DNA from: a virus
DNA: 64,000 nt
IMG/VR virus record: IMGVR_UViG_3300043419_000448
Span: 1 to 64,000 of that record
Strand: one strand, 5' to 3'
This document shows positions 56,671 through 63,189 of the stretch, in pieces. Positions within the stretch are counted from its first letter, which is position 1. Each line of letters begins with the position of its first letter. The notes beneath the pieces are model-generated. The model was not told where the DNA came from, made no database searches, and saw only the letters and a list, made by a program, of their open reading frames with translations. Made by a program: the position numbers and the translations under genes.

Positions 56671-59217
56671 CTACTTATTGTGAATTAAAATACCACTTAC
56701 AAAGAACCAGTCATAAGGCTCACAAGACAACTGGTAAACAGTTACAACTTCATCAGTGAAGTGTTCAATGCTTGTAACAGGAACTTCAACCTTTTCGCCT
56801 TCTGAGTTGATAACAATTAGGCTATCTCCAACAGCAACATAGTATGCTTCCTTAATCTTGTATTCTCCTTCTGGAGTCTTAACAAACATTGGCTGAGTAA
56901 ATGTTAGTCTAATGTCTGCATTACCGTTAAAGCAAATGATATCTGACTCTTCAACTGAATCAAGAGCAGTAATAGTTGTTTCAACTAAATCACCAGTTGT
57001 AAGACTTGATGATGTCCAAGCATACTTTTGCCAGTCTGGTTCTGAAGGATCGAGTTCTGTAATTGGTGCTGACCAAATTACGTCACCTACCTGAAGGTTC
57101 TTAACTGGGATTTGACCGTTAGGTGTGTCAACTAGAGTATTCTCTTCAACACATGGTGGTCCAAACCAAGGAATGATTGGGGCGAACGATGGGAAGTAAG
57201 GTGGGAAGAATGGGAAGAATGGGAAGTAAGGTGGCGCTGCGGTAGTTGCTTCTGTTGTAGTAACAGGTGCAGCCGTAGTTGTTGCAGCAGTAGTTGTTGC
57301 AGCAGTAGTTGTTGCAGGTGCAGCGGTAGTAGTTACTTCTGGGCATGTGTAAGACTCTGCTCCAGTACAAGGGTTTACATAGATAGGGACGCTTCTTCCA
57401 CAAGAAGATCTGTATTCGTTATAAGAAAATACTGGGGTACAATTTGATGCTGCTGTGGTTGTAGTTGTAGCAGCAGTTGTGGCAGCAGTAGTTGCTGCTG
57501 TTGTGGCAGCAGTTGTTGCTCCACCGCAACATGACCATCCATTAGGAACTGAGTATTGTGAAGAGTTACCTAGGTAAGTAAGTCCAAGTTCTTGACAAGT
57601 AATTGATACAGGGTTGGTAGACTGTCCTGGACATGCTGCTGTTGTAGAAGCAGTAGTTGAAGCGGTTGTTGCTGCTGTAGTTGATGCTGTTGTGGCAGCG
57701 GTAGTCGCTGCTGTAGTTGCAGCGGTAGTTACAGGAGCACATGCTGACGGAATTCCTAGAATTGCAATAATCTCTGAAGAAGTCAAAGATCCATTTGCGG
57801 TTATTCCTTCATTGCTGCTTAATCCAGAACCTGTTGGTGCTGTTCCATATCCTCCAGAATAGTTACCGCTAAATCCATTACATGTTACATAAATGTTATA
57901 ACTTATTGGGGCAGCAGTTGTTCCTGTTGTAGCAGTAGTTGCTCCGCCACAGCACTGCCATGTTGAAGGAACTGAGTATGTAGAAGAATTACCAAGATAC
58001 TCTAGCCCAAGTTCAGCACATGTTATTGATGCAGGGTTAGTAGCCTGACCTGGACATGAAGCAAGTGTTGCTGATGTTGTTCCAGAAGTTGTTGCCTCTG
58101 TTGTTCCAGAAGTTGTTCCACCTGTAGTTGGGGCAGTTGTTGAACAGTTAGGTGCTGTAGGATACGATGTTCCGTAGGCTACAGTAACGTTTGTTTCACC
58201 AGTTTGTGATTGTGTACAGAATGATGATAAAGCATCTCTAGCATTTGCTTCTGAAGAAACACTGCTTCCACGAATTATAGTTCCATCACAACATCCAATT
58301 GCATACCAACCACTAACTGGTGCTTGAGTTGCTTGGGTTGTTGCTTCAGTTGTAGCCTGTGTTGCTTGTGTTGTTCCCTGAGTTGTTGCTTGGGTTGTAG
58401 CCTGTGTCGTAGCAGCAGTTGTTGCTGCTGTTGTAGCAGCGGTAGTCGCAGCAGTTGTTGCTTCTGTTGTACCTGATGAAGAACCTTCATAGATATCTCC
58501 ATAAGCGATCCAATTATTTGTACCAACCTTCATTAAGGTGACTTGTCCATATTGAGAGTCAATAAAAAGTTGTGAGTTCTTGCTATTAACAGTTACTCCA
58601 GACGCTGGTTCAAAAGTTGTAACTCCTTCGCCAACCTCAAGCAAGTGATATTTATATCCAACTGGAATTGCTACTGAAGCATTTGATGGAACAGTTAAAG
58701 TCATTGTTGTTGGTGTTGAAAGAAGAACTGTTTTGTTTGCATCTTCAACAGATAAAGTAAAACTAGTAGATTTTGTAGTAACAGAACTGTCAATTTCAAA
58801 CTGTTCTGAAACTGTATTCCAAACAATTCCAAACCCTGCAAGAGATGACTGATCTACTACAGCGGTATCTACTCTATTATCTACATAAGATTTTGTGGCA
58901 AGAAGTGAAGTGTCTGCAATACCGTGAATGTTTGTAGTATCTGATTGGTGAGCAGCAAGTGCTGCTGTAGATGCAGTTTCGTGTGCAGCAAGTGCTGCTG
59001 TTGCAGCAGTGTCTGCATCAACTAAATTTTGAAGGTACTTTGCAATTGATGGGCTTACAAGATTAGCCTTGTTTGTGTTTGAGCCATCATACTCGTATGA
59101 TCCATAGTGATAAAGTCTAAGCGCTGCTTGAATATCTGCTGCATCTGATAAACCTGGCACTTTGGCATTGAAAAGTCCACTACCGTTGACGGTATTATCA
59201 ATATTTTCTGCTGCCAC
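56671..59217 (-). CDS. Modular fibre: Thr-rich linkers, Cys-rich modules, C-terminal Hint domain
   Basis: This protein of 848 residues starts at GTG with AGGGTGA upstream. Residues 1-240 resemble the repeat fibre (one DTTNIHGIADTSLLAT unit and the same beta domain). Then mucin-like TTAATT runs alternate with Cys-rich modules; two of these are paralogous, CPGQ-x-TNP...CCGGATT (coding about 57948-58063 and 57520-57635). A short FPFFPPYF tract leads to C689 and a Hint domain of 160 residues nearly the same as the other fibre, ending HNK. The Thr-rich runs look made for O-glycosylation, and the operon supplies a hydroxylase and a GlcNAc-transferase. Confidence 0.82.
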   Translation of the reverse strand: MAAENIDNTVNGSGLFNAKVPGLSDAADIQAALRLYHYGSYEYDGSNTNKANLVSPSIAKYLQNLVDADTAATAALAAHETASTAALAAHQSDTTNIHGIADTSLLATKSYVDNRVDTAVVDQSSLAGFGIVWNTVSEQFEIDSSVTTKSTSFTLSVEDANKTVLLSTPTTMTLTVPSNASVAIPVGYKYHLLEVGEGVTTFEPASGVTVNSKNSQLFIDSQYGQVTLMKVGTNNWIAYGDIYEGSSSGTTEATTAATTAATTAATTAATTQATTQATTQGTTQATQATTEATTQATQAPVSGWYAIGCCDGTIIRGSSVSSEANARDALSSFCTQSQTGETNVTVAYGTSYPTAPNCSTTAPTTGGTTSGTTEATTSGTTSATLASCPGQATNPASITCAELGLEYLGNSSTYSVPSTWQCCGGATTATTGTTAAPISYNIYVTCNGFSGNYSGGYGTAPTGSGLSSNEGITANGSLTSSEIIAILGIPSACAPVTTAATTAATTAATTASTTAATTASTTASTTAACPGQSTNPVSITCQELGLTYLGNSSQYSVPNGWSCCGGATTAATTAATTAATTAATTTTTAASNCTPVFSYNEYRSSCGRSVPIYVNPCTGAESYTCPEVTTTAAPATTTAATTTAATTTAAPVTTTEATTAAPPYFPFFPFFPPYFPSFAPIIPWFGPPCVEENTLVDTPNGQIPVKNLQVGDVIWSAPITELDPSEPDWQKYAWTSSSLTTGDLVETTITALDSVEESDIICFNGNADIRLTFTQPMFVKTPEGEYKIKEAYYVAVGDSLIVINSEGEKVEVPVTSIEHFTDEVVTVYQLSCEPYDWFFVSGILIHNK
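57140..57231. repeat. 92-nt near-identical block, copy 2
   Basis: This is the partner of 47336-47427, with a single difference at 57211. It spans the Hint junction including synonymous positions, while sequence beyond its left end differs at roughly a quarter of positions by eye. Confidence 0.85.
58316..58478. repeat. Thr-rich tandem repeats of the modular fibre
   Basis: Units of about 12 nt (GTAGTTGCTGCT-like on the plus strand) code for TTAA, TTQA and TTEA on the minus strand. Further runs lie at about 57233-57340, 57447-57520, 57633-57732 and 58070-58140. They form flexible linkers between Cys-rich modules. Confidence 0.75.
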
Positions 59218-59235
59218 TATAAATCACCCTTTTTC

Positions 59236-59244
59236 ATTATACCA
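59236..59244 (-). promoter_or_regulatory. TGGTATAAT promoter of the modification locus
   Basis: TGGTATAAT lies 18 nt before the GTG at 59217, with a short leader containing AGGGTGA. It could drive the fibre, hydroxylase, zinc protein and glycosyltransferase as one message. Confidence 0.55.
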
Positions 59245-59836
59245 CTGTAATAAAAAGATGAATCATTTTTTCACCAGACATAGGTGCCCAGGTTCCATCT
59301 TTATATTCTACTCCTTGTATTTCAAGTGGTAGGGCCAAAAAGCCCTGTGTAGTGATTAAGTCTTTAACTATTAGGTTTGTAGCAAGTGGTCCAGATAGGG
59401 ATGAAGAAGATATCGAGTATTGTATATTAAATCTTGAAGAACTTACAGTTCCTTCTTCTATGTCATATATATCTGTTACATTAATTGGAGGTATTGTAAT
59501 TTTTCCATTTACTGGAGTAAGAGGACCCTTTTTTTCTGAATAAAAATTTGTTTTTAAACTAACGATTGGCGTCCATTGAGGATTTCCACTTGGAGTTGCT
59601 ACATATTGAAAAACTGTCTTGTATGTTGGAGAACTTGGACTGTAATCAATAGCAATATCTAAAACTTGCTCTTCTTGAGTAATTGAGTTTGCAACAGTTG
59701 TATTTCTTGGATCTCCTTGAACACCAATAATTAAACTTCCACGATCTCCCGTTGGTCCAAAATCTAAATCAAGACTAATCGTTTCTGGTCCACCAAAAAC
59801 TGTAAGGTCGTCATTAGATAATAGGATGTCTGCCAA
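59237..59836 (-). CDS. Virion protein, unknown family
   Basis: This protein of 199 residues probably starts at a TTG with GGAG about nine nt upstream. It is beta-rich with a Ser-rich part (SISSSSLSGPLATNL) and a C-terminal strand EKMIHLFITVV. GPTGDRG near residue 30 is a short Gly-rich turn. It lies 2 nt after the preceding small virion gene. No motif identifies its role. Confidence 0.6.
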   Translation of the reverse strand: MADILLSNDDLTVFGGPETISLDLDFGPTGDRGSLIIGVQGDPRNTTVANSITQEEQVLDIAIDYSPSSPTYKTVFQYVATPSGNPQWTPIVSLKTNFYSEKKGPLTPVNGKITIPPINVTDIYDIEEGTVSSSRFNIQYSISSSSLSGPLATNLIVKDLITTQGFLALPLEIQGVEYKDGTWAPMSGEKMIHLFITVV

Positions 59837-59838
59837 TT

Positions 59839-60270
59839 TTATGCTCCAGTTACCTGATCAGTTATTGTTATTTTGCCAGTAAGAAGAGTATGTACTAAGG
59901 AATATTGACCAGTGCCTGCAGCACCTGCTGGTTTTACAACCTCAACGTCATAGACATATTCTGTTCCAGCAACAAGGGTAGTGGAGTCTGTTGGTCTAAT
60001 TGCACACTGAACAAAAGTGCCATCATCTGATATTCTTGCAAAACAATCAACTTGCTCTCCATCAGAACCTCTAACGTTGGCAATTGTAAACCTTGCACTA
60101 TCGTATGGAGCAACTGTATCAGTTACATCGTCTATTGTGCTAGATGTATTTGTGGCAATTTTATAAGATGAAAGTTCAAAAACAGTCCCATCATTTTTTT
60201 TAGGGTATATGCGAAATTCAAAGGTGTCACCCTTATAGTAATTAAAGTCATAGGTCGCTGGAAATGCCAT
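59839..60270 (-). CDS. GDT-family baseplate/fibre-associated protein (copy 2)
   Basis: The ATG at 60270 (143 residues) follows TGGTATAAT by six nt. The start FPATYDFNYYKGDTFEFRIY gives the GDT signature of the family, with a later strand pair (YVYDVEVVKPAGAAG). It shares layout with the proteins at 53294-53740 and 61107-61487, always near fibre genes. A structural role at the baseplate is inferred. Confidence 0.65.
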   Translation of the reverse strand: MAFPATYDFNYYKGDTFEFRIYPKKNDGTVFELSSYKIATNTSSTIDDVTDTVAPYDSARFTIANVRGSDGEQVDCFARISDDGTFVQCAIRPTDSTTLVAGTEYVYDVEVVKPAGAAGTGQYSLVHTLLTGKITITDQVTGA

Positions 60271-60276
60271 GGTTTT

Positions 60277-60285
60277 ATTATACCA
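60277..60285 (-). promoter_or_regulatory. TGGTATAAT box, leaderless start
   Basis: TGGTATAAT ends six nt before the ATG at 60270; it overlaps the 3' end of the collagen-like gene. Confidence 0.6.
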
Positions 60286-61000
60286 CGCTGACATATATAG
60301 AATTAAGAATTACGGATGCATCAAAGTCTGTTCTGATTTGAGGAATTGCCCCATTGGTCCACATAGACTTATCCTCTATAAAGATCTGCTGTGTGGCAGA
60401 TAGGTTATAAGTATTTTGATATTTGAGAGACCCTATAAATTGAACAAACTCTTTATCTTTCTTTGCAAAATAGGTTCTTAGCCAAACCTCTGTATTTGCT
60501 GTATATGTTGTTAGTTCAAAGTTGTATGTTATAAATACTTGTGCTCCCTCTTTTATACCGTGGAAGTTTAAGGCTCTTGCATTACTATTCCATAGACTTG
60601 TACAGTTTTTTGGAAGATACATTTCGTTTTGTGCTTTATCTTTTGTATCTAATATTAAAGTAACCCAGCCGTCATCTCCTTGAGATATTCCAAGTCTGGT
60701 CTGTTTATCGATAGTGTTGACATAGGATGCCCAACCTGCTTGCTGTCCTGAAGACGATAAAGAACTTGCTCCTGCTGGACCTCTTTCACCCTTTGGACCA
60801 CTTGGACCTTCTGGCCCTTGAGGACCTACAGATCCATCTCTTCCATCTTTGCCTTGCGGTCCTGGAGGACCTTCTGGTCCAGGAACTGGAATAAAGTTTA
60901 TTCCTGTATCTGATATTGGAGAGGTTTGTGCTTGCTCTACTTGTGCAGCATAGGAAGATTTTTTTGCACCTGGAAAGTCCATAGATTTAGAAGTAGCCAT
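60278..61000 (-). CDS. Fibre with a collagen-like Gly-X-Y tract
   Basis: This protein of 240 residues has twelve consecutive Gly-X-Y triplets at 41-76 (GPEGPPGPQGKDGRDG and so on), the pattern that forms a collagen triple helix. The N-terminus is short and polar. The C-terminal 160 residues are a beta domain (WVTLILDTKDKAQNEMYLPK, FITYNFELTTYTANTEVWLR) that may trimerise and bind a receptor. Collagen-like stalks are known in phage fibres, and proline in such repeats is the classic substrate of prolyl hydroxylases. A TGAGATAAT box precedes the ATG by six nt. Confidence 0.8.
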   Translation of the reverse strand: MATSKSMDFPGAKKSSYAAQVEQAQTSPISDTGINFIPVPGPEGPPGPQGKDGRDGSVGPQGPEGPSGPKGERGPAGASSLSSSGQQAGWASYVNTIDKQTRLGISQGDDGWVTLILDTKDKAQNEMYLPKNCTSLWNSNARALNFHGIKEGAQVFITYNFELTTYTANTEVWLRTYFAKKDKEFVQFIGSLKYQNTYNLSATQQIFIEDKSMWTNGAIPQIRTDFDASVILNSIYVSVV

Positions 61001-61006
61001 AAAAGC

Positions 61007-61015
61007 ATTATCTCA
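61007..61015 (-). promoter_or_regulatory. TGAGATAAT box before the collagen-like gene
   Basis: TGAGATAAT, a one-base variant of the recurrent element, ends six nt before the ATG at 61000. Confidence 0.45.
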
Positions 61016-61020
61016 CGTTT

Positions 61021-61107
61021 TTATTTATTTACTTTAAAGGTTTTATTTTTAATTTTAATTACTGCTGGAAGTTCTGGCCTTGGGGTTGTAACTTTTACTA
61101 CTGACAT
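61021..61107 (-). CDS. Small protein of 28 residues between fibre genes
   Basis: An ATG overlapping the stop of the preceding gene (TAATG) opens 28 codons, MSVVKVTTPRPELPAVIKIK continuing to VNK. It is basic, with two PxP-like turns, and fills the 106-nt gap exactly up to the promoter of the collagen-like gene. Translational coupling and fit make a real small gene plausible, but its size prevents a firm call. Confidence 0.45.
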   Translation of the reverse strand: MSVVKVTTPRPELPAVIKIKNKTFKVNK

Positions 61108-61487
61108 TATAGACTTCCTGTAATATCGCCAATAACAGAAATAGTTCCAATTAATGGTGTCCAGACTGTTGAATTATCTATTGTTACTTGTAGGTCAAAA
61201 GTTAATTCTGTAACTATTGTTTTATATCCAAGACCCCAGTTGGAAGTTAAAGAAGCAGGAGCCAGAATATCAACATAGCCATTTCCTGGGGTAACAGTTA
61301 ATTCATCAAGAACATCAGACTGAGGATCATATGAGGTAGCCTCAAACTCCCAATCAGATATATCAAAATATGTTACTTCGTCATCTTCTAAAAATTCAAC
61401 ACGTAGTGGAGAGGTATCGCCTCTAACAATTTGCCATTTAATTCTGGCTGGATCTGCTCCAAAAACTTCTGGTCCACATATAGTCAT
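61107..61487 (-). CDS. GDT-family baseplate/fibre-associated protein (copy 3)
   Basis: This protein of 126 residues contains IKWQIVRGDTSPLRVEFLED, the GDT pattern of the family, followed by strands typical of a small beta-sandwich (FDLQVTIDNSTVWTPLIGTI). It is probably paralogous to 53294-53740. A TGGTATAAT box ends eight nt before the ATG. It opens the fibre block after the holin region. Confidence 0.65.
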   Translation of the reverse strand: MTICGPEVFGADPARIKWQIVRGDTSPLRVEFLEDDEVTYFDISDWEFEATSYDPQSDVLDELTVTPGNGYVDILAPASLTSNWGLGYKTIVTELTFDLQVTIDNSTVWTPLIGTISVIGDITGSL

Positions 61488-61495
61488 AATACTTG

Positions 61496-61504
61496 ATTAT
61501 ACCA
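61496..61504 (-). promoter_or_regulatory. TGGTATAAT promoter of the right fibre block
   Basis: TGGTATAAT ends eight nt before the ATG at 61487 and comes directly after a terminator hairpin. Confidence 0.55.
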
Positions 61505-61514
61505 TAAAAAATGA

Positions 61515-61557
61515 CTAATACCAAGGTTGGTGGGTATAGGACAAACCAAGGTATTAG
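61515..61557 (-). terminator. Stem-loop with T-run
   Basis: CTAATACC and GGTATTAG pair with a smaller inner stem; on the minus strand the structure is followed by TCATTTTTT. Another TGGTATAAT box at 61568-61576 would start a transcript that meets this hairpin at once, so it might attenuate rather than only terminate. Confidence 0.55.
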
Positions 61558-61582
61558 CCAATAATAAATTATACCATAATAG

Positions 61583-61643
61583 ACAAAACGGACATTGATA
61601 TTAAAAGTTATCAAATTGTTATAATAGAGAATGTCCGATTTGT
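61583..61643. promoter_or_regulatory. Operator-like inverted repeat around a plus-strand promoter
   Basis: Arms at 61583-61596 and 61630-61643 (AATGTCCGATTTGT and its near complement, 13 of 14 bases) flank a plus-strand TTGATA-19-TGTTATAAT (about 61595-61625). A protein bound to the arms could block or bend this promoter. A third copy of the arm is at 28506-28519. Confidence 0.5.
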
Positions 61644-61698
61644 TACCATAAGTCTGTATTAGCCAGGTATTCGATAGTGTATACTTTAAATATATAAG

Positions 61699-61721
61699 AA
61701 AAAAGAACTATCTTTATAGTT
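61699..61721 (-). terminator. Terminator after the holin-like gene
   Basis: On the minus strand AACTAT-AAAG-ATAGTT is followed by CTTTTTTCTT. A second copy of AACTATCTTTATA at 61727-61739 allows an alternative stem, ATAGTTTT/AAAACTAT. The stem is A/T-rich, so it may be leaky. Confidence 0.6.
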
Positions 61722-61753
61722 TTAAAAACTATCTTTATATATAGTATATATAG

Positions 61754-62005
61754 TTACTTAGATTTAGCAATATACTCAATAAGAATATCATACATGTGAT
61801 CTAGTTTCCGATCCATTTCTTTTCTCTTGGCATCTGCTTCATTGGCACGGACTTCAAGCCTATTCATTTGGTCTTTGACACTTGATCCACCATTGGTTTT
61901 AAGTTCGCTGAGATAGTGTTTCACTAGCCACTTGATAGCAAAAGCGATTGATGATACAATTGTAAGTATTGCTACGATTAACGAAGCCCAGTCTTGGATT
62001 GTCAT
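61754..62005 (-). CDS. Holin-like membrane protein
   Basis: This protein of 83 residues has one strong membrane segment near the N-terminus (WASLIVAILTIVSSIAFAIK) and then a charged helical tail with heptads (VKDQMNRLEVRANEADAKRK). This layout suits a single-span phage holin or holin-like partner that permits access of the lysozyme to the wall, but a virion or regulatory membrane protein is possible. It is distant from the lysozyme gene by 7 kb. A TATAAT lies nine nt before the ATG. Confidence 0.6.
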   Translation of the reverse strand: MTIQDWASLIVAILTIVSSIAFAIKWLVKHYLSELKTNGGSSVKDQMNRLEVRANEADAKRKEMDRKLDHMYDILIEYIAKSK

Positions 62006-62037
62006 AACTAGTTTATTATAAGGGGTATTTTACAAAA

Positions 62038-62808
62038 ATGAAAACAGACATACTAGACACATTGCAGTATTCTAAGAATTTAATTATATCCCCCGACATG
62101 GATGGTTTTATGACCGCAAAATTATTAGAGCGTTTTAACGGTTCGAAAATAGTAGGTTCATATGATAAAAATATTTTATGTCTCGCCGATGGGATCAATC
62201 CAGAAGAATGTTTATTCGTCGATTGCGACATGAATCGACAAGAGTATGTTTCTCTTGGCAACCATATGCGACTCCTGGAAGATAATATGTCAGTCGAGTC
62301 GTTTAATCCAAATGTGCACTTTGGCGTTTCGACATATAGCGACAAGTTTCCTTTCGCAACCGCTTTTTTAATTTCGTTCGCAATAGAGGCTGATCTTTCC
62401 GAGCAAGACCTTATACGCATGGCTTTCGCTGATTCAACTCTCAAGAACATGGAGAAATACAGCGATAACATGCGAAACTGGTCAACACGGATGGAACATA
62501 CTGCAACAAAGTACATAATAGACAATTCGGACATTGCAAGAAAGAATGATGCACAAGCAAGGTTTGATTATGTTGATCAATCATTTACATCAAAAAGATA
62601 CGGCAAGGAACGATATCTGGATACCCTAAATAAGGCCCTAGAAGGGCAGGGGATGAAGTTTGAGCCACTAACTAGGGGTAACAAGTACATATGCGACAAA
62701 GTTGGTAAAGAAACCCTTATAAGGTATAATAGAGATATCATATCTTACGCAGAAATATTTACAGGAGAATATTCTGTTACTTACGACCAAGAAAAGGAAT
62801 GGACATGA
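62038..62808 (+). CDS. Unknown protein with a DHH-like SPDMDG motif
   Basis: This protein of 256 residues is the first of three plus-strand genes. Near the N-terminus LIISPDMDGFMTAKLLERF (D20, D22) recalls the first motif of DHH phosphoesterases, nucleases or nucleotide hydrolases. CLFVDCDMNRQEYV around residue 61 could be the second acidic motif. No DHH or DHHA1 triplet is seen, so the family is uncertain. AAGGGG lies 13 nt before the ATG. The end overlaps the next gene as ATGA. Confidence 0.6.
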   Translation: MKTDILDTLQYSKNLIISPDMDGFMTAKLLERFNGSKIVGSYDKNILCLADGINPEECLFVDCDMNRQEYVSLGNHMRLLEDNMSVESFNPNVHFGVSTYSDKFPFATAFLISFAIEADLSEQDLIRMAFADSTLKNMEKYSDNMRNWSTRMEHTATKYIIDNSDIARKNDAQARFDYVDQSFTSKRYGKERYLDTLNKALEGQGMKFEPLTRGNKYICDKVGKETLIRYNRDIISYAEIFTGEYSVTYDQEKEWT

Positions 62809-62990
62809 CAAAAGATGAATCAGTAGTATTGATGCTATCTAGCATTAATGAAGATAATAGAGAAATGTGTTTGAATAATGGCATGAGCGAAGCAGATACA
62901 GAGTCTCAGATTGCACAGAGCCAGCCAAGCCTACAACTTATTCTTAGCAATATGTATGACCGTATGAATGCTGCTGGAATAATTGCCTAA
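62805..62990 (+). CDS. Small acidic protein of the plus-strand island
   Basis: I start it at the ATG at 62805, which overlaps the previous stop as ATGA, giving 61 residues. It is acidic and helical (SSINEDNREMCLNNGMSEAD, IAQSQPSLQLILSNMYDRMN). There is no recognisable family. Coupling to the DHH-like gene suggests a linked function. Confidence 0.55.
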   Translation: MTKDESVVLMLSSINEDNREMCLNNGMSEADTESQIAQSQPSLQLILSNMYDRMNAAGIIA

Positions 62991-63186
62991 ATATTACTAT
63001 AGGCCAATTCTGGAGAAAGTCAAAGAAGCATATCTAGCCAATGCTCAAGTTGAGTATGAAACCAATGTAGATATTGAGGCAGATGTTGTTTTATTTATTG
63101 AAGCAGCCAGCGAAGAAGAGGCTCATAGCGCCAAAATTGGTTTTATAGATATTCGTATGTGGGAATTGTACCAAACCGAAGAATAA
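62983..63186 (+). CDS. Small protein at the end of the plus-strand island
   Basis: This protein of 67 residues is read from a TTG at 62983 that overlaps the previous stop by 8 nt; no ATG is available and the ribosome site is weak. It begins PKYYYRPILEKVKEAYL and is acidic in its second half. A few bases separate its stop from the convergent oxygenase stop at 63190. Its function is unknown. Confidence 0.45.
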   Translation: MPKYYYRPILEKVKEAYLANAQVEYETNVDIEADVVLFIEAASEEEAHSAKIGFIDIRMWELYQTEE

Positions 63187-63189
63187 GGT

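Noticed and set aside
47336-57231. The 92-nt pair as template and variable repeat of a diversity-generating retroelement
   Set aside because: No reverse transcriptase gene is visible and the only difference is a C/T change, not a set of adenine-specific changes.
62016-62534. Minus-strand open frame of 172 codons opposite the DHH-like gene
   Set aside because: It lies wholly opposite a gene that has a ribosome site and coupled downstream genes; its composition looks like an antisense shadow.
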